64,000 nucleotides of DNA. Source: JBFXAM01 sp050184295 (GTDB taxonomy: Bacteria > Planctomycetota > Phycisphaerae > UBA1845 > Fen-1342). The stretch covers positions 1 to 64,000 of the forward strand of contig JBFXAM010000007.1 in NCBI GenBank assembly GCA_050184295.1. Reading direction: 5' to 3'. Every line of letters starts with the position of its first letter. The first letter of the stretch is position 1. Below are positions 33,801-42,760 of the stretch, piece after piece. Below the pieces are notes generated by a model. The model saw only the letters and a list, made by a program, of their open reading frames with translations. It did not search any database and was not told the DNA's origin. Both the position numbers and the translations under genes were made by a program.

Positions 33801-35345
33801 GTGAGCGCTGGCACCCGCTGGGCGGTGGTGCTGTTCGCCGCGGCGGCGTTTGCGCTGCTGGCGCTCGTTCCATGGCACGCCGACGCGGTGCTTCGTCGCG
33901 CGGTCGGCGTCGTCGCGGTGACGCTGATCCTGTGGGTGAGCGAGATCGCGCCGCTTGGCGTGGTCGCGCTCGGTGTGCCGGTGCTGGCGACGCTGGCGGG
34001 CGTCTTGCGCTGGAATGACGCGATCGCATCCTGGGGCGAATCGACCGTCTTTCTCTTCCTCGGCGCGTTTCTGCTCGCCCGGGCGCTCGAGAAGCACGGC
34101 GTTTTTGAGCCGCTGCTGCGCAACCGGCTGACGCACGTTTCGACGCGCGGCGACGGCTGGGCGCTCGTCGGCGTCGTCTTGCTCGCGGCGGGGGCGCTGT
34201 CGGTGATGCAGAACAACACTGCCGTCACGGCGATGCTGCTGCCCGTGGTGTTGGCGCTGGCGCGGCGGACCGTGCGGCCGGCGCTGGCGCTGCTGGCGCT
34301 GAGTTACGGCGCGACGTTCGGCGGGATGGCGACGCCGGTCGGCACGGCGCCGAATTTCATCGGCTTCGCGGAGATGCGTCGCGTTGCGGACGACGTGAAC
34401 TTTCTGTCGTGGATGAGCGTGGGCGTTCCGGTGTGGATTGGCACGGCGGCGCTTGGGGCGCTGGTGCTGCGGCTTGTGCGGCGGTTCGGCGTATCGAGCG
34501 CGGCAGGCGACGCGGTGGCCGGCGAACGCGCCGCCGCCGCGGAAGTCGAAAGCGGGGCGGCCGCGGAAGTTGCACGCGGCGCGGCGGGCGAAGGAGCAGC
34601 CGCGGTGATTGATGGCCGCGCGGTTTTGCGACGGTCGCCTGCAAGCGGAGCCCCGTTTGCGGCGCCTTCACCCGCGATCGACGCCGACACGCGTCGCCTG
34701 CGGCGCATCGCGATGGTCACGTTCGCCGCGGTCGCGGTGGTTTGGCTCGGCGTCGGCGTCGTGCAGAGCGCGACGTCGCGGGAGGCGCCGGCTCGACAGT
34801 GGACCGAGCGCTTCCTTCCCGAGTCGCTGCCGCCGGTGCTTGCGAGCGTGGCGTTGTTCTTTGTGCGCGTGGGCCCGAGGCGGGTGGCGGTGCTGGATCG
34901 ACGGGATTTTCAGGCGCTCGACTGGGATACGCTGTTTTTGATCGCCGGCGGGCTGAGTCTGGGCGAGGTGCTGCGCACGAGCGGGGCGGCGGCGGAGCTG
35001 GCGCACGCCGTCGCGGGACTGGCGTGGCCGGCGCTGGCGCTGATGCTGGCGCTCGGCGCGGTTACCGTGCTGCTCAGCGAGCTGACGAGCAACACTGCTA
35101 CCGCGTCGCTGATGGTGCCGCTGGCGGCGAGCCTGGCGGGCGCCGTCGGCGTGCCGCCGGTGCAGATGATCTATATCGTCGCGCTGTCGGCGAGCCTGGG
35201 CTTCGCGCTGCCGATCTCTACCCCGCCGAATGCGATTGTCTATGGCACGCGGGAGATTCCGCTGCGGCTGATGATCGTGGCGGGCGTGCTCGTCGACGGG
35301 CTGGCGCTGCTGTGGGTGGTGTCGTGCGTGCGCTGGCTGGCGTGA
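33801..35345 (+). CDS. SLC13/DASS-family anion symporter
   Basis: Polytopic transporter of 514 residues, probably Na+-coupled uptake of a dicarboxylate, sulfate or similar anion. Conserved duplicated signature segments are present: VMQNNTAVTAMLLPVVLAL with ATPVGTAPNFIG in the first half, and LSELTSNTATASLMVPLAAS with PISTPPNAIVYGT in the second. These carry the SNT-type substrate motifs; the first copy has NNT, which is common. About eleven membrane segments are visible. A hydrophilic Ala/Glu-rich loop (about 235-300) separates the halves. GTG 33801 follows GGAG at eight bases; GTG 33792 overlaps that site. Substrate cannot be fixed. Confidence 0.9.
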   Translation: MSAGTRWAVVLFAAAAFALLALVPWHADAVLRRAVGVVAVTLILWVSEIAPLGVVALGVPVLATLAGVLRWNDAIASWGESTVFLFLGAFLLARALEKHGVFEPLLRNRLTHVSTRGDGWALVGVVLLAAGALSVMQNNTAVTAMLLPVVLALARRTVRPALALLALSYGATFGGMATPVGTAPNFIGFAEMRRVADDVNFLSWMSVGVPVWIGTAALGALVLRLVRRFGVSSAAGDAVAGERAAAAEVESGAAAEVARGAAGEGAAAVIDGRAVLRRSPASGAPFAAPSPAIDADTRRLRRIAMVTFAAVAVVWLGVGVVQSATSREAPARQWTERFLPESLPPVLASVALFFVRVGPRRVAVLDRRDFQALDWDTLFLIAGGLSLGEVLRTSGAAAELAHAVAGLAWPALALMLALGAVTVLLSELTSNTATASLMVPLAASLAGAVGVPPVQMIYIVALSASLGFALPISTPPNAIVYGTREIPLRLMIVAGVLVDGLALLWVVSCVRWLA

Positions 35346-35503
35346 TGGGCGAGTCTGGAGTTTGGATTCTGGAGTGGAGCGATCGGCGTCGCCCGCGGGT
35401 CCGGCGGGGCGGCGATGCTTTGCGTACGCGTGCGTCGCTCATCGCTGACCGGTGCACGGGGTGCGGCGCGGGCGGGATGCTACTCTTTGCGCGCGTCTGA
35501 TGC

Positions 35504-36583
35504 TCAGCGATCGCTCTGCGACACGACGGCATCGACAAACGCGTCGACGTCGAACACGTCGATCGCGCCGTCGCGGTTGACATCGGCGAGGTCGCGCCGG
35601 CACCAGCCGTAGTTCTGTAGATAGAACTCGGCGTCGACGAGTGCGGCGACGAAGGGGTCGATGTCGAAGTGATTGACGCGTTTGTCGCAGTTGAGATCGC
35701 CGGGTTTGGGCGGAATGTAGACGGCGATGCCGCGGCCGCCGCGGTGGCCGGTGGGGAAGCGGAAGACTTCTGTGCGCTCGCCGGTGTTGGGATCGACGGC
35801 GTAGACGCCGACCTGGTCGGCGACCCAGAGCGTCCGTTCGTCGTCGCTCAGTGCGTAGGCACGATTGCCGATCAGCGTCATAGGAAAAAGGCGGCGCGTC
35901 GTCGGGTCCATGCGGTCGTAGCGCACGAGACCGGGATTAGATGAAGTAAAAACGTTGCCTTGCCTGTCTATGGCGATCGCCGTTGGCGGGCCGAGTTCTT
36001 CGGGGCCGAACTGGGTGACTTCCCCTTCGGGTGTCACGAGCGCGAGGGCGCCGGTGTTGCCGCCGACTTGCATGCTCGCCATGAGGTTGCCCGTCGGCGT
36101 CATCGCGAGCGGCGAGTTCCAACTCGTTCGAGTTGTCACGAGTTGGAATTGCGATGCGCCGAACGGCAGGCGAACGATGCGCCAACTCGTGTCGAGCGAG
36201 ACAAATAGGTTCCCGTAGCGATCCCAGACGGGTCCTGTGTGACTATATGGGTTCGCAATACCACTCGCCGAATTGAATCGGACACTCACATCGCCCTCAG
36301 CCGTGAGTGCGAGAATACTTCCGCCGCTGTAATTCAGAATGTAAAGATACTCTCCATCCGGCGTGAATGCCATCCCATTGTTCGTACACAACCCATCCTC
36401 GTACCCCGCAATGATCCACGATTCGCCGGACTCCGGATCGATCTGGCGAATCCAGTTCTCCTGGCGCAGGCAGCCTTCCCGTGTCTGTTCGTGGACGTAG
36501 AGATGCCCGGGCGGAAACGCCGGCGCGGACGGCGCAGGCGCGAACGCACACAGCGCGATCAACATCAGGCGATTCGCTGACAT
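35504..36583 (-). CDS. Secreted beta-propeller-like protein with C-terminal dockerin
   Basis: 359-residue exported protein starting at ATG 36583 (GGGAG nine bases upstream), with signal peptide NRLMLIALCAFAPAPSAPA. The body repeats blades of the type GMAFTPDGEYLYILNYSG, VWDRYGNLFVSLDTSWRIVR and AIDRQGNVFTSSNPGLVRYD, as in NHL/SMP-30-like propellers. The last 65 residues form a type I dockerin: GDLNCDKRVNHFDIDPFV and DVNRDGAIDVFDVDAFVDAV, two calcium-binding segments. Dockerin-like tails are common on planctomycete secreted proteins, where cohesin partners are often unknown. The middle of the gene has visibly lower GC than its neighbours. Confidence 0.85.
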   Translation of the reverse strand: MSANRLMLIALCAFAPAPSAPAFPPGHLYVHEQTREGCLRQENWIRQIDPESGESWIIAGYEDGLCTNNGMAFTPDGEYLYILNYSGGSILALTAEGDVSVRFNSASGIANPYSHTGPVWDRYGNLFVSLDTSWRIVRLPFGASQFQLVTTRTSWNSPLAMTPTGNLMASMQVGGNTGALALVTPEGEVTQFGPEELGPPTAIAIDRQGNVFTSSNPGLVRYDRMDPTTRRLFPMTLIGNRAYALSDDERTLWVADQVGVYAVDPNTGERTEVFRFPTGHRGGRGIAVYIPPKPGDLNCDKRVNHFDIDPFVAALVDAEFYLQNYGWCRRDLADVNRDGAIDVFDVDAFVDAVVSQSDR

Positions 36584-36760
36584 CGCGAGCAACTCCCAAT
36601 TCGCCCGTTCGATTGTAGCAGGAATCTCGGATGAGTGATAGCCTGTTTCGGCGTGGCGCGAGGCGGACACGGCCCGGTCCGTCGAGCGCGATGGCGCGCG
36701 TTGTCGGTCGCCACTTCCGCGTCGCGCCGAACGCCCATTTCCCGGCTCGGGAGAACGTTC

Positions 36761-37190
36761 ATGTGTCGTTGTCCCCTCATCGCTCTCGGCATTGCGTTTG
36801 CATGTGTTCCGGCGTCATTTGTTGCGGCGCAGTGTTCCGACCCGGCGGCTCAGGGTTGCGGGGCGTCCGAGCGCGTAGGGCAGGTCGCGGCTGTTTGCGA
36901 CCTGCCGCTTCTGACCGGAGGCGGAGCGCCTTCCGTACAAACGCCCTGAATGGCGGCGCCACAGTGCGCAATTGGGCTGGGCGACGGATTGGCAACTGCT
37001 CGCGCCGATGTCCGAAGTGCGGATGTACCATTCCTCGACGCTACTGTTGCCCGACGGCCGCGTCTTCATTACGGGTGGGCAATGGACAAATCCCGCACCG
37101 GCCACTGAACTCGAAACCGCCCAGATCTTCTCCCCGCCTTATCTCTTCGCCGCCGACGGCAGCCCGGCGCCGCGGCCGCAAGCCCGCGAT
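36761..37190 (+). pseudogene. Galactose/glyoxal-oxidase-like gene, frameshifted and truncated
   Basis: The gene begins properly: GGGAG seven bases before ATG 36761 and a signal peptide (LIALGIAFACVPASFVAAQC). After 62 codons the frame stops at 36949. From 36972, in another frame, the protein continues with MSEVRMYHSSTLLLPDGRVF, ITGGQ and ETAQIFSPPYLFAADGSPAP. This is the distinctive region of galactose-oxidase-like copper radical oxidases just before their C-terminal domain. The remainder is replaced by repeat-derived Arg/His-rich sequence. Most of the kelch domain is missing between the two parts, so deletion as well as frameshift occurred. Confidence 0.7.
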
Positions 37191-37227
37191 TGCGGACGCG
37201 GGGGCGGGCCGATTGAGTTCCTGAGAA

Positions 37228-37345
37228 CGTGGCGACGCAAAAGCCGTCGCCACGGCACCCAGCCACGCAAAGGCCGTCGCCACGGCACCCGCTCGTCGCT
37301 GCCGCGGCCGGCAGACCGTCGCCACGGCACCCGGCCGGCGCCACG
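37228..37345. repeat. Inverted and direct repeats with CCGTCGCCACGGCACCC units
   Basis: CGTGGCGACG (37228-37237) and CGTCGCCACG (37245-37254) form a perfect ten-base-pair stem with a seven-base loop. The right arm plus flank, CCGTCGCCACGGCACCC, recurs at about 37274 and 37316. A related CGCCACGACACCC piece follows near 37340. It abuts the broken oxidase gene. Between 37191 and 37606 I see no gene. Confidence 0.75.
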
Positions 37346-37380
37346 ACACCCGGCGACTCAGACTGCTCGTTAGCCCTCAT

Positions 37381-37398
37381 CGCGGGCTTGCGCCCGCG
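37381..37398. repeat. Short hairpin CGCGGGC-TTGC-GCCCGCG
   Basis: Seven-base-pair perfect palindrome followed by GCTCTGATGGG; TCTGATGG recurs at about 37421. No T-tract. It resembles a dispersed REP-type element and could double as the 3' end structure of the leftward protease gene. Confidence 0.5.
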
Positions 37399-37606
37399 GC
37401 TCTGATGGGGTATGTGGCTCTGATGGCTGCCCGGCTGACCAGACGCCAATGGAGGCCGGTCCGGCGGGCTTTGATGCGCGTGTCAGAAAACGCCACCGGC
37501 CGGGGGCAGCTTTCGCCGCACCCGGCCGGTGGTTTGCTCCTCGCTCGCGGAGCGTCCGGCGGACCCGTTCGCTGGTCCACTGGCTGCGTCTCCGTCGCTC
37601 GCGTGC

Positions 37607-39595
37607 TTACGGCATGCGGTACCACGCATAGCCGAGGTAGCTCGGCGTATAGCTGCAACGGTACTTGTTCACGCGGATCTTGTAGGTTCCGCTGACGCTG
37701 GGCGTGAAGTCGACGATCTCAGCGGTGTTGTCGAAGCTCAACGAGCTGGCGACGGACGAGCCGTTGGGCGCGATGACCTGGAGATCGAGGTCCGCCGACG
37801 GGCGGTTGTTGTAATCGCTGTAGTCGGGGTTGCTGTCCCACGCGATGACGACGCGGGTGCGCTTGCCGGCGACGAGCGCCATGTTCAGCACATCGAGCGA
37901 GCTGGCCGCCGAGCAATCGTAGTTGCGGGCGCCCCAGTTGCCGTTGACGCCGCGGGCCACGTCATCGGCGCGGTCGAGGTTGATGCCGCCGGCGCCGTCC
38001 TTCTCGGAGAGGCGCGCCGCGCCTTCGACGTTCTGGAGCGCGGTGGCCATCAGGATGGCGCGATGGGCTTCCGGCCAGATCCGCAGCGACGCGTTGCGAT
38101 CGTTCAGCAGCGCGATGCCGCCGGTGACCATCGGGGCGGCGTAGCTGGTGCCGCTGCCGGTGTTCGCGACCCACGGGGAGGCCATGGTCGTGCTGGTGAT
38201 GCTGGTTCCGGGGGCGGCGATGTCGGGCTTCTCGCGGTCCATGTGCGCCGAGATCGGGTCGCCCCAGCTCGAACATGGGTTCATCGTGTCGCCGGTGGTG
38301 CTGGTCGTACCCTTGTCGTCGAGGTTTCCGACCGTGATGATGTTATAGCCGAGGCCCGGGCTGGTGACGTCGCCGTCGGTGCCCTGCGAGCAGCCTGCGC
38401 CGCCGCGGTTGCCGGCCGACTTCACGACCGCGGTCCACTCCCAGATGACGAGGTTGTCATAGAAACGATCGTGGCCGCCGAGCACGCGGTTCGTGTCCGA
38501 ACCCCAGCTCAGGTTGATGGCCTTGGCGCCCCAGTCGGCGGCGCGCTGCGAGGCGTCGTGCATCTCGCTGCTGTCGCCGTCGCACGACCCGCCGATGCGC
38601 ACGGTCGCCTGGCTGGCGATGCCGGTGTGCGTCGTGTGCGTGCTGCGGACCATGCCCGCGACGGCGGTGCCGTGCGCGCTGTCGCACGAGTCCGTCAGGT
38701 CTTCGACGATGCCCGCCAGGTACGGATTGCTCGGCACGCGCCCGCCGCCGTACTCCGTGATCGCGACCCGCTCGCCGCTGCCGCGGAAGCCGCGCGAATT
38801 CACGGTGCTGGCGCGGATGACGACGCGCGCGACGTTGAGCTCGTTCTCGTTGTTCTGCGGCTCGAGGTAGATCGTGTCGACCTCGGGCAGGCTGTTGACT
38901 TCCTCGATCGTCTTGGCGTCGAGGGCCGCGTAGATGATCGGGGCGGACGTGGCGTGCGTGGGCTGGAATCCCAGCTCCGCGAGATAGTCGCCGAGCGGCG
39001 CGACCGTCGCCGCCACCGCTTCGAGGCGACCCTGGCGCGCTTCGAGGCTGCTGAACTCCAGGGCGCGCGGATCGGTGATTTCCTGCGGCTCGGGGCGGCG
39101 CGCCTCGACCTCGTTCTCATTCCGCAGCCAGATCATGACGGGGACGAGCTCATTCTCGCCGACGTTCGGCAGAATCTCGGCCAGCGCCGGCTCCAGCTTT
39201 CCGAAACGAGCCTCACGGGCCTCGCGTTCGGCGTTGACGAGGTCTTCGTCGCTCAGCTCTAGTCCCGACTCGTCGAGGATGACGCTGTGCAGGCCGCCCG
39301 CGGCATCCTGCACCTTGAACGAGAACGCGATGACGCCGGTGTTCGGAAACCGCGCGACCGCCGAGTATGCGATGCTCAGGGCGCCGGGCTCGAAGCCGCG
39401 GCCGGCTGCGAGCACCTGCACCGCCAGCGGCTCGAGCGCCGTCAACTGCGCCTGCTCGGCCTGCTGCTGAAAGTCGAGTTCGGTCGCGAACGCGTCGACA
39501 TCCTGCCCGACGGCCGTGACCGAGGTCGCGAGGCACGCCGCCAGAACAAGGCCGCGGGCGACGTTTCCAATCGTGTTGTTGAGGAACCGCTTCAT
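37607..39595 (-). CDS. Secreted subtilisin-like (S8) serine protease with atypical first catalytic residue
   Basis: 662-residue exported protease. ATG 39595 has AGGA nine bases upstream. Signal peptide at about 8-30 (VARGLVLAACLATSVTAVG). A propeptide-like region precedes the catalytic domain and ends PEVDTIYLEPQ (about 237-247). Catalytic His308 is in SAHGTAVAGMV, oxyanion Asn396 in VKSAGNRGG and nucleophile Ser484 in GSGTSYAAPMVTGG. The position normally held by the catalytic Asp reads RVAITEYGGG, i.e. Glu281. The C-terminal 110 residues are beta-rich (RTRVVIAWDSNPDYSDYNN, GTYKIRVNKY), like convertase P or PPC domains. No dockerin or PEP tail is present. Confidence 0.87.
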   Translation of the reverse strand: MKRFLNNTIGNVARGLVLAACLATSVTAVGQDVDAFATELDFQQQAEQAQLTALEPLAVQVLAAGRGFEPGALSIAYSAVARFPNTGVIAFSFKVQDAAGGLHSVILDESGLELSDEDLVNAEREAREARFGKLEPALAEILPNVGENELVPVMIWLRNENEVEARRPEPQEITDPRALEFSSLEARQGRLEAVAATVAPLGDYLAELGFQPTHATSAPIIYAALDAKTIEEVNSLPEVDTIYLEPQNNENELNVARVVIRASTVNSRGFRGSGERVAITEYGGGRVPSNPYLAGIVEDLTDSCDSAHGTAVAGMVRSTHTTHTGIASQATVRIGGSCDGDSSEMHDASQRAADWGAKAINLSWGSDTNRVLGGHDRFYDNLVIWEWTAVVKSAGNRGGAGCSQGTDGDVTSPGLGYNIITVGNLDDKGTTSTTGDTMNPCSSWGDPISAHMDREKPDIAAPGTSITSTTMASPWVANTGSGTSYAAPMVTGGIALLNDRNASLRIWPEAHRAILMATALQNVEGAARLSEKDGAGGINLDRADDVARGVNGNWGARNYDCSAASSLDVLNMALVAGKRTRVVIAWDSNPDYSDYNNRPSADLDLQVIAPNGSSVASSLSFDNTAEIVDFTPSVSGTYKIRVNKYRCSYTPSYLGYAWYRMP

Positions 39596-39907
39596 GGTGT
39601 GTTTCCTGCCTGTCCGTTGTGCCGCGCTTCGGCGTTCGTCGCTCGGTCGTCGCGACACGTCGTCGCAACGTGGACCCCCGAGATTTCGAAGCCGTCGTGC
39701 GGCTGACAGGAAACGAAGTGACGGTGGCGGGCGCGCGCTCACGCGGGGGAGCGATGGAATGAGCGAGATTGCGCGTCGAAATTCTCGCGTGCGGTCGGTG
39801 CAGGGTCTGTGCGAAGCGTCGCCGTGCGCGGTTTCGGGTCGATGCGAGCGCGTGGCGCGTTGCCGGAGCGACGGGCGTGGTGCGCCCGGCGAACGCGCAA
39901 ACGAGCA
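39596..39907. other. Intergenic region upstream of the subtilase gene
   Basis: 312 bases between tdk and the protease gene, both leftward. It must hold the protease promoter, but no clear hexamer pair was found. No gene supported on either strand. Confidence 0.5.
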
Positions 39908-40486
39908 TCAATACGCCGGCGCCGGTGCGGGCAGGGGATGAAAGCACGCTTCGCAGCGCGGCTCGTAGGCTTCGGGACCGCCGACCATCAGCGGGTCGGT
40001 CACCGGAACCATCCGCTCGGAGAACCGCGCCGGCCGACCGCACACCCGACACGGCGCCGAGAGCACGCGCACCTCGTTGGCGAGCGTCTTGAGTTCGGGC
40101 AGCGGCGGAAACGGCCGGCCCCACGCGTCGTGGTCGATTCCGACGACGATCACGCCCACGCCCGCCGCCGTCAGCGTTCGGCAGACCGCGACCAGCGCCC
40201 GTCCGAAGAACTGCGCCTCATCAATGCCGACGACGCGGGCGTCCCCGCGCCGCGCGGCAATCTCAGCGGCGCTGCTCGCGACCTGCGCGGGAAACGTGCG
40301 ACCGTCGTGGGTCGCGAGCCGGCCGGCCTGGTACCGGACATCGATCGCGTGCTTGAACGCGCGCGCCGACTTCCCCGCGTGCTGCGCCGCCGACAACCGC
40401 TCGATCAGTTCGGCCGTCTTGCCGGCGAACATGCAGCCGCAGATCACCGTCAGTCGGCCCGGGGCGGTCGTGGGCGCGTCGCTCAT
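39908..40486 (-). CDS. tdk: Thymidine kinase (type II)
   Basis: Salvage enzyme phosphorylating thymidine with ATP; forms a homotetramer in relatives. The 192-residue length is normal. P-loop GCMFAGKTAELIERL is near the N-terminus, the magnesium-binding VVGIDEAQFF lies centrally, and the lasso/zinc domain carries Cys pairs CRVC and CEAC. VVGIDHDAWGRPFPPLPELK matches the family. ATG 40486 has no Shine-Dalgarno but a TACAAT -10 element seven bases upstream. The BtpA-family gene ends 46 bases beyond its start on the same strand. Confidence 0.96.
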   Translation of the reverse strand: MSDAPTTAPGRLTVICGCMFAGKTAELIERLSAAQHAGKSARAFKHAIDVRYQAGRLATHDGRTFPAQVASSAAEIAARRGDARVVGIDEAQFFGRALVAVCRTLTAAGVGVIVVGIDHDAWGRPFPPLPELKTLANEVRVLSAPCRVCGRPARFSERMVPVTDPLMVGGPEAYEPRCEACFHPLPAPAPAY

Positions 40487-40493
40487 GGCCGGG

Positions 40494-40499
40494 ATTGTA
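40494..40499 (-). promoter_or_regulatory. Candidate -10 element for tdk
   Basis: TACAAT on the minus strand ends seven bases before ATG 40486. No ribosome-binding site and no good -35 are present; a leaderless start is possible. Confidence 0.4.
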
Positions 40500-40532
40500 G
40501 CCGCGCGCTGGTGGCGGCCCGGGCAGGAAACG

Positions 40533-41342
40533 TCACGACCCGCGGCGAAGTGCGTCGGCGGCGGCCGCGAGGGCGGCAACACGCTGCGGGTCGAGTTCGT
40601 TCGACCACATGCCGTCCCGCTTGAGCGATGATCCGACGATGAACACATCCGCATGCGACCAGAGGGCGGGGAGGTTTTCCGGCGTGATGCCCGAACCGAC
40701 CGCGACCGGAACTTTCACGGCGCGCCGGACGGCGGCCACCTCCGCGGGTGCGGTTGGTGCTCCGGTCGCGACGCCGGTGACAATCACGCCGTCGGCGCCG
40801 GCGAATTCGGCGGCGGCCGCGGTCGTGGCGAGCGAGACGTCGGCGGTGAGCGCGTGGCTCGCGTGTTTCTTCTTGATGTCCGCGAACACCGCAATGTGCT
40901 CGGCGCCGATCTGCCGCCGGTAACGCAGCAGCGGGCCGGCCGCCGCGGTCGGCATGAGCCCCTCGTCGGCGACGTGGGCAAAGACGAAGTTCTCGACGCG
41001 GACGAAATCGGCTCCTCCGGCCAGCGCCACCGCCAGCGCTTCGCAGTTTGCACCGGCCAGCACCTGCACGCCGAGCAGCCCCCGTGCCACGCCGCGCACC
41101 GCCGCGACCACCGCCGTCATGCCCGCAACCACCTCCGGGCCGACGGCGCCGTTCAGGTAGGGCACGTCGTGCATGTTCTCGACGATCACGCCGTCAAATC
41201 CAGCGCCCATCAGCGCTTCGGTCTCATGCGCCGCCCGTCGGATCACGTCCGCCAGCGGTGCGGACTGCCGCGGCGTGCCGGGCATCGCCCCCGCATGGAT
41301 CATCCCGAGCATGCATTTATTTGTGCACCAGGTCGGCGGCAT
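40533..41342 (-). CDS. BtpA/SgcQ-family TIM-barrel protein
   Basis: 269-residue protein of the BtpA family, a phosphate-binding TIM barrel named for a cyanobacterial photosystem I biogenesis factor but widespread in non-phototrophs, where its role is unclear. Family features: LGMIHAGAMPGTP near the start, GVIVENMHDVPY, LGVQVLAGANCEAL, FVRVENFVFAHVADEGLMP, VFADIKKKHASHALT and the phosphate-binding VAVGSGITPENLP with ADVFIVGSSLKRDG. ATG 41342 has GAGG five bases upstream. It is divergent from the M28 peptidase gene. No photosynthesis genes are in the window, so a metabolic aldolase/isomerase-like role is more likely (inference). Confidence 0.9.
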   Translation of the reverse strand: MPPTWCTNKCMLGMIHAGAMPGTPRQSAPLADVIRRAAHETEALMGAGFDGVIVENMHDVPYLNGAVGPEVVAGMTAVVAAVRGVARGLLGVQVLAGANCEALAVALAGGADFVRVENFVFAHVADEGLMPTAAAGPLLRYRRQIGAEHIAVFADIKKKHASHALTADVSLATTAAAAEFAGADGVIVTGVATGAPTAPAEVAAVRRAVKVPVAVGSGITPENLPALWSHADVFIVGSSLKRDGMWSNELDPQRVAALAAAADALRRGS

Positions 41343-41499
41343 GGTATCCTCGTTGCGCTCGGCGGCGATCGCGTGACGCGATGCCGCCCGGTGCAGCCCG
41401 CCCACGATAACCTTCGCTCCGGCCCGTGTCGCGGGCGCGTCACCGGCGGTGCGGCGGTGCGGGTCTTTCCAACGATGTTCGCACAAGGAGTCACGTTTG

Positions 41500-42582
41500 A
41501 TGTCGCGCGCGCAGGGGTGGACGCCGATCGGAGCGGCGCTGGCGGTATGGTTGGGGTCGATCGCCGCGAGCGGCGCGCCGACCGCGATCGGCACGCTGGT
41601 GTCGACACAGGTGAGCCAGGCGTCGTACCAGGACTATCTCGACAACTATCTCTACACGCACACCGGCGACAACCGCGCCGGCGGCCAGCCGGATAACATC
41701 GCCGCCCGCGGGAACATCGCGGCGCTGTTCCAGAGCTTCGGTCTCAACGTCCAGCTCTTTCCGTTTCCGTACAACGGGCAGACGTATTACAACGTCGTGG
41801 CGACGCAGATCGGGATCCGGCTTCCCAACGAGGTCTACATTGTCGGTGCGCACTTCGACTCGGTCGGCAACCCCGGCGCGGACGACGACGCGAGCGGCGT
41901 GGCGGCGGTGCTCGAGGCGGCGCGCGTCGTCTCGCAATACGACACCGATCGCACCATTCGCTACATCGCGTTCGATCAGGAGGAGAACGGCCTCGTCGGC
42001 AGCCGGGCGTATGCGAACTCGCTCGCCGGTCAGACCATCCGCGGCATGGTCCAGCTCGACATGATCACGCACAACTCCGGCACCTACACGACCGACATCT
42101 TCGGCCGGACCGCGTCGAATCCGCTCAAGAGCCAGGTGTCGACGGCCCTGCTCGATTATGGCAACAACCTGGGCACGCAGGTCAACGGCGCGCTGAACGC
42201 CAGCGACCACGCCCCCTTCGAGGACGTCGGCATCCAGGCCTGCGCGCTCATCGAGGACAACTATCCCGCCAACGCCTGCTATCACCGCCTCTGCGACGCG
42301 GTCGAAACCGCTAATCACATTCACTACGCGATGGGAACCGACGTCACCCGCGGCGTCGCCGGCTTCCTTGCCGACCATGCGGTCGTGCGGCTGCGCGGCG
42401 ACGTGAACTGCGACGGCGCGGTGAACAACTTCGACATCGATCCGTTCGTGCTGGCGCTGACCGATGCGTCGGCCTACACCGCGGCATTCCCGGCCTGCGC
42501 GGTCGTGCTGGCCGACGTGAACCACGACGGGCTCGTGAACAACTTCGACATCGACGCGTTTGTCACATTGCTGACGCCGTAG
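41500..42582 (+). CDS. Secreted M28-family zinc aminopeptidase with dockerin
   Basis: 360-residue exported peptidase. AAGGAG lies nine bases before ATG 41500; signal peptide at about 8-26 (TPIGAALAVWLGSIAASGA). The M28 metal sites are complete: VGAHFDSVG, GADDDASGVAAVLEAAR, DQEENGLVGSRAY, VQLDMITH and CYHRLCD. The catalytic Glu precedes a metal-binding Glu in EEN. The C-terminal 60 residues are a type I dockerin with two segments, DVNCDGAVNNFDIDPFV and DVNHDGLVNNFDIDAFV. The same dockerin type is on the propeller protein about 5 kb away, suggesting a shared anchoring or assembly route. Confidence 0.93.
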   Translation: MSRAQGWTPIGAALAVWLGSIAASGAPTAIGTLVSTQVSQASYQDYLDNYLYTHTGDNRAGGQPDNIAARGNIAALFQSFGLNVQLFPFPYNGQTYYNVVATQIGIRLPNEVYIVGAHFDSVGNPGADDDASGVAAVLEAARVVSQYDTDRTIRYIAFDQEENGLVGSRAYANSLAGQTIRGMVQLDMITHNSGTYTTDIFGRTASNPLKSQVSTALLDYGNNLGTQVNGALNASDHAPFEDVGIQACALIEDNYPANACYHRLCDAVETANHIHYAMGTDVTRGVAGFLADHAVVRLRGDVNCDGAVNNFDIDPFVLALTDASAYTAAFPACAVVLADVNHDGLVNNFDIDAFVTLLTP

Positions 42583-42760
42583 CAGCGCCGTTCAGGGCGG
42601 ACTGCCCAGGACCGAAGATTGCGCGCCCCGGTTGCCGAGCGGCCGGCGCCGCATCGCACCCGCCGCGCCAAGCGCCGCCGGACGCGCGGCCCGCTTTTCG
42701 CGCCGGGCCCCGTGCTTGGCGCGCAGGGTCCGGATTCGCTCGCGGCGCGGGGCGGCGCGC

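Noticed and set aside
37228..37345. Possible CRISPR array
   Set aside because: Units recur only three times at uneven spacing (about 29 and 42 bases), lie in hairpins, and no cas genes are present.
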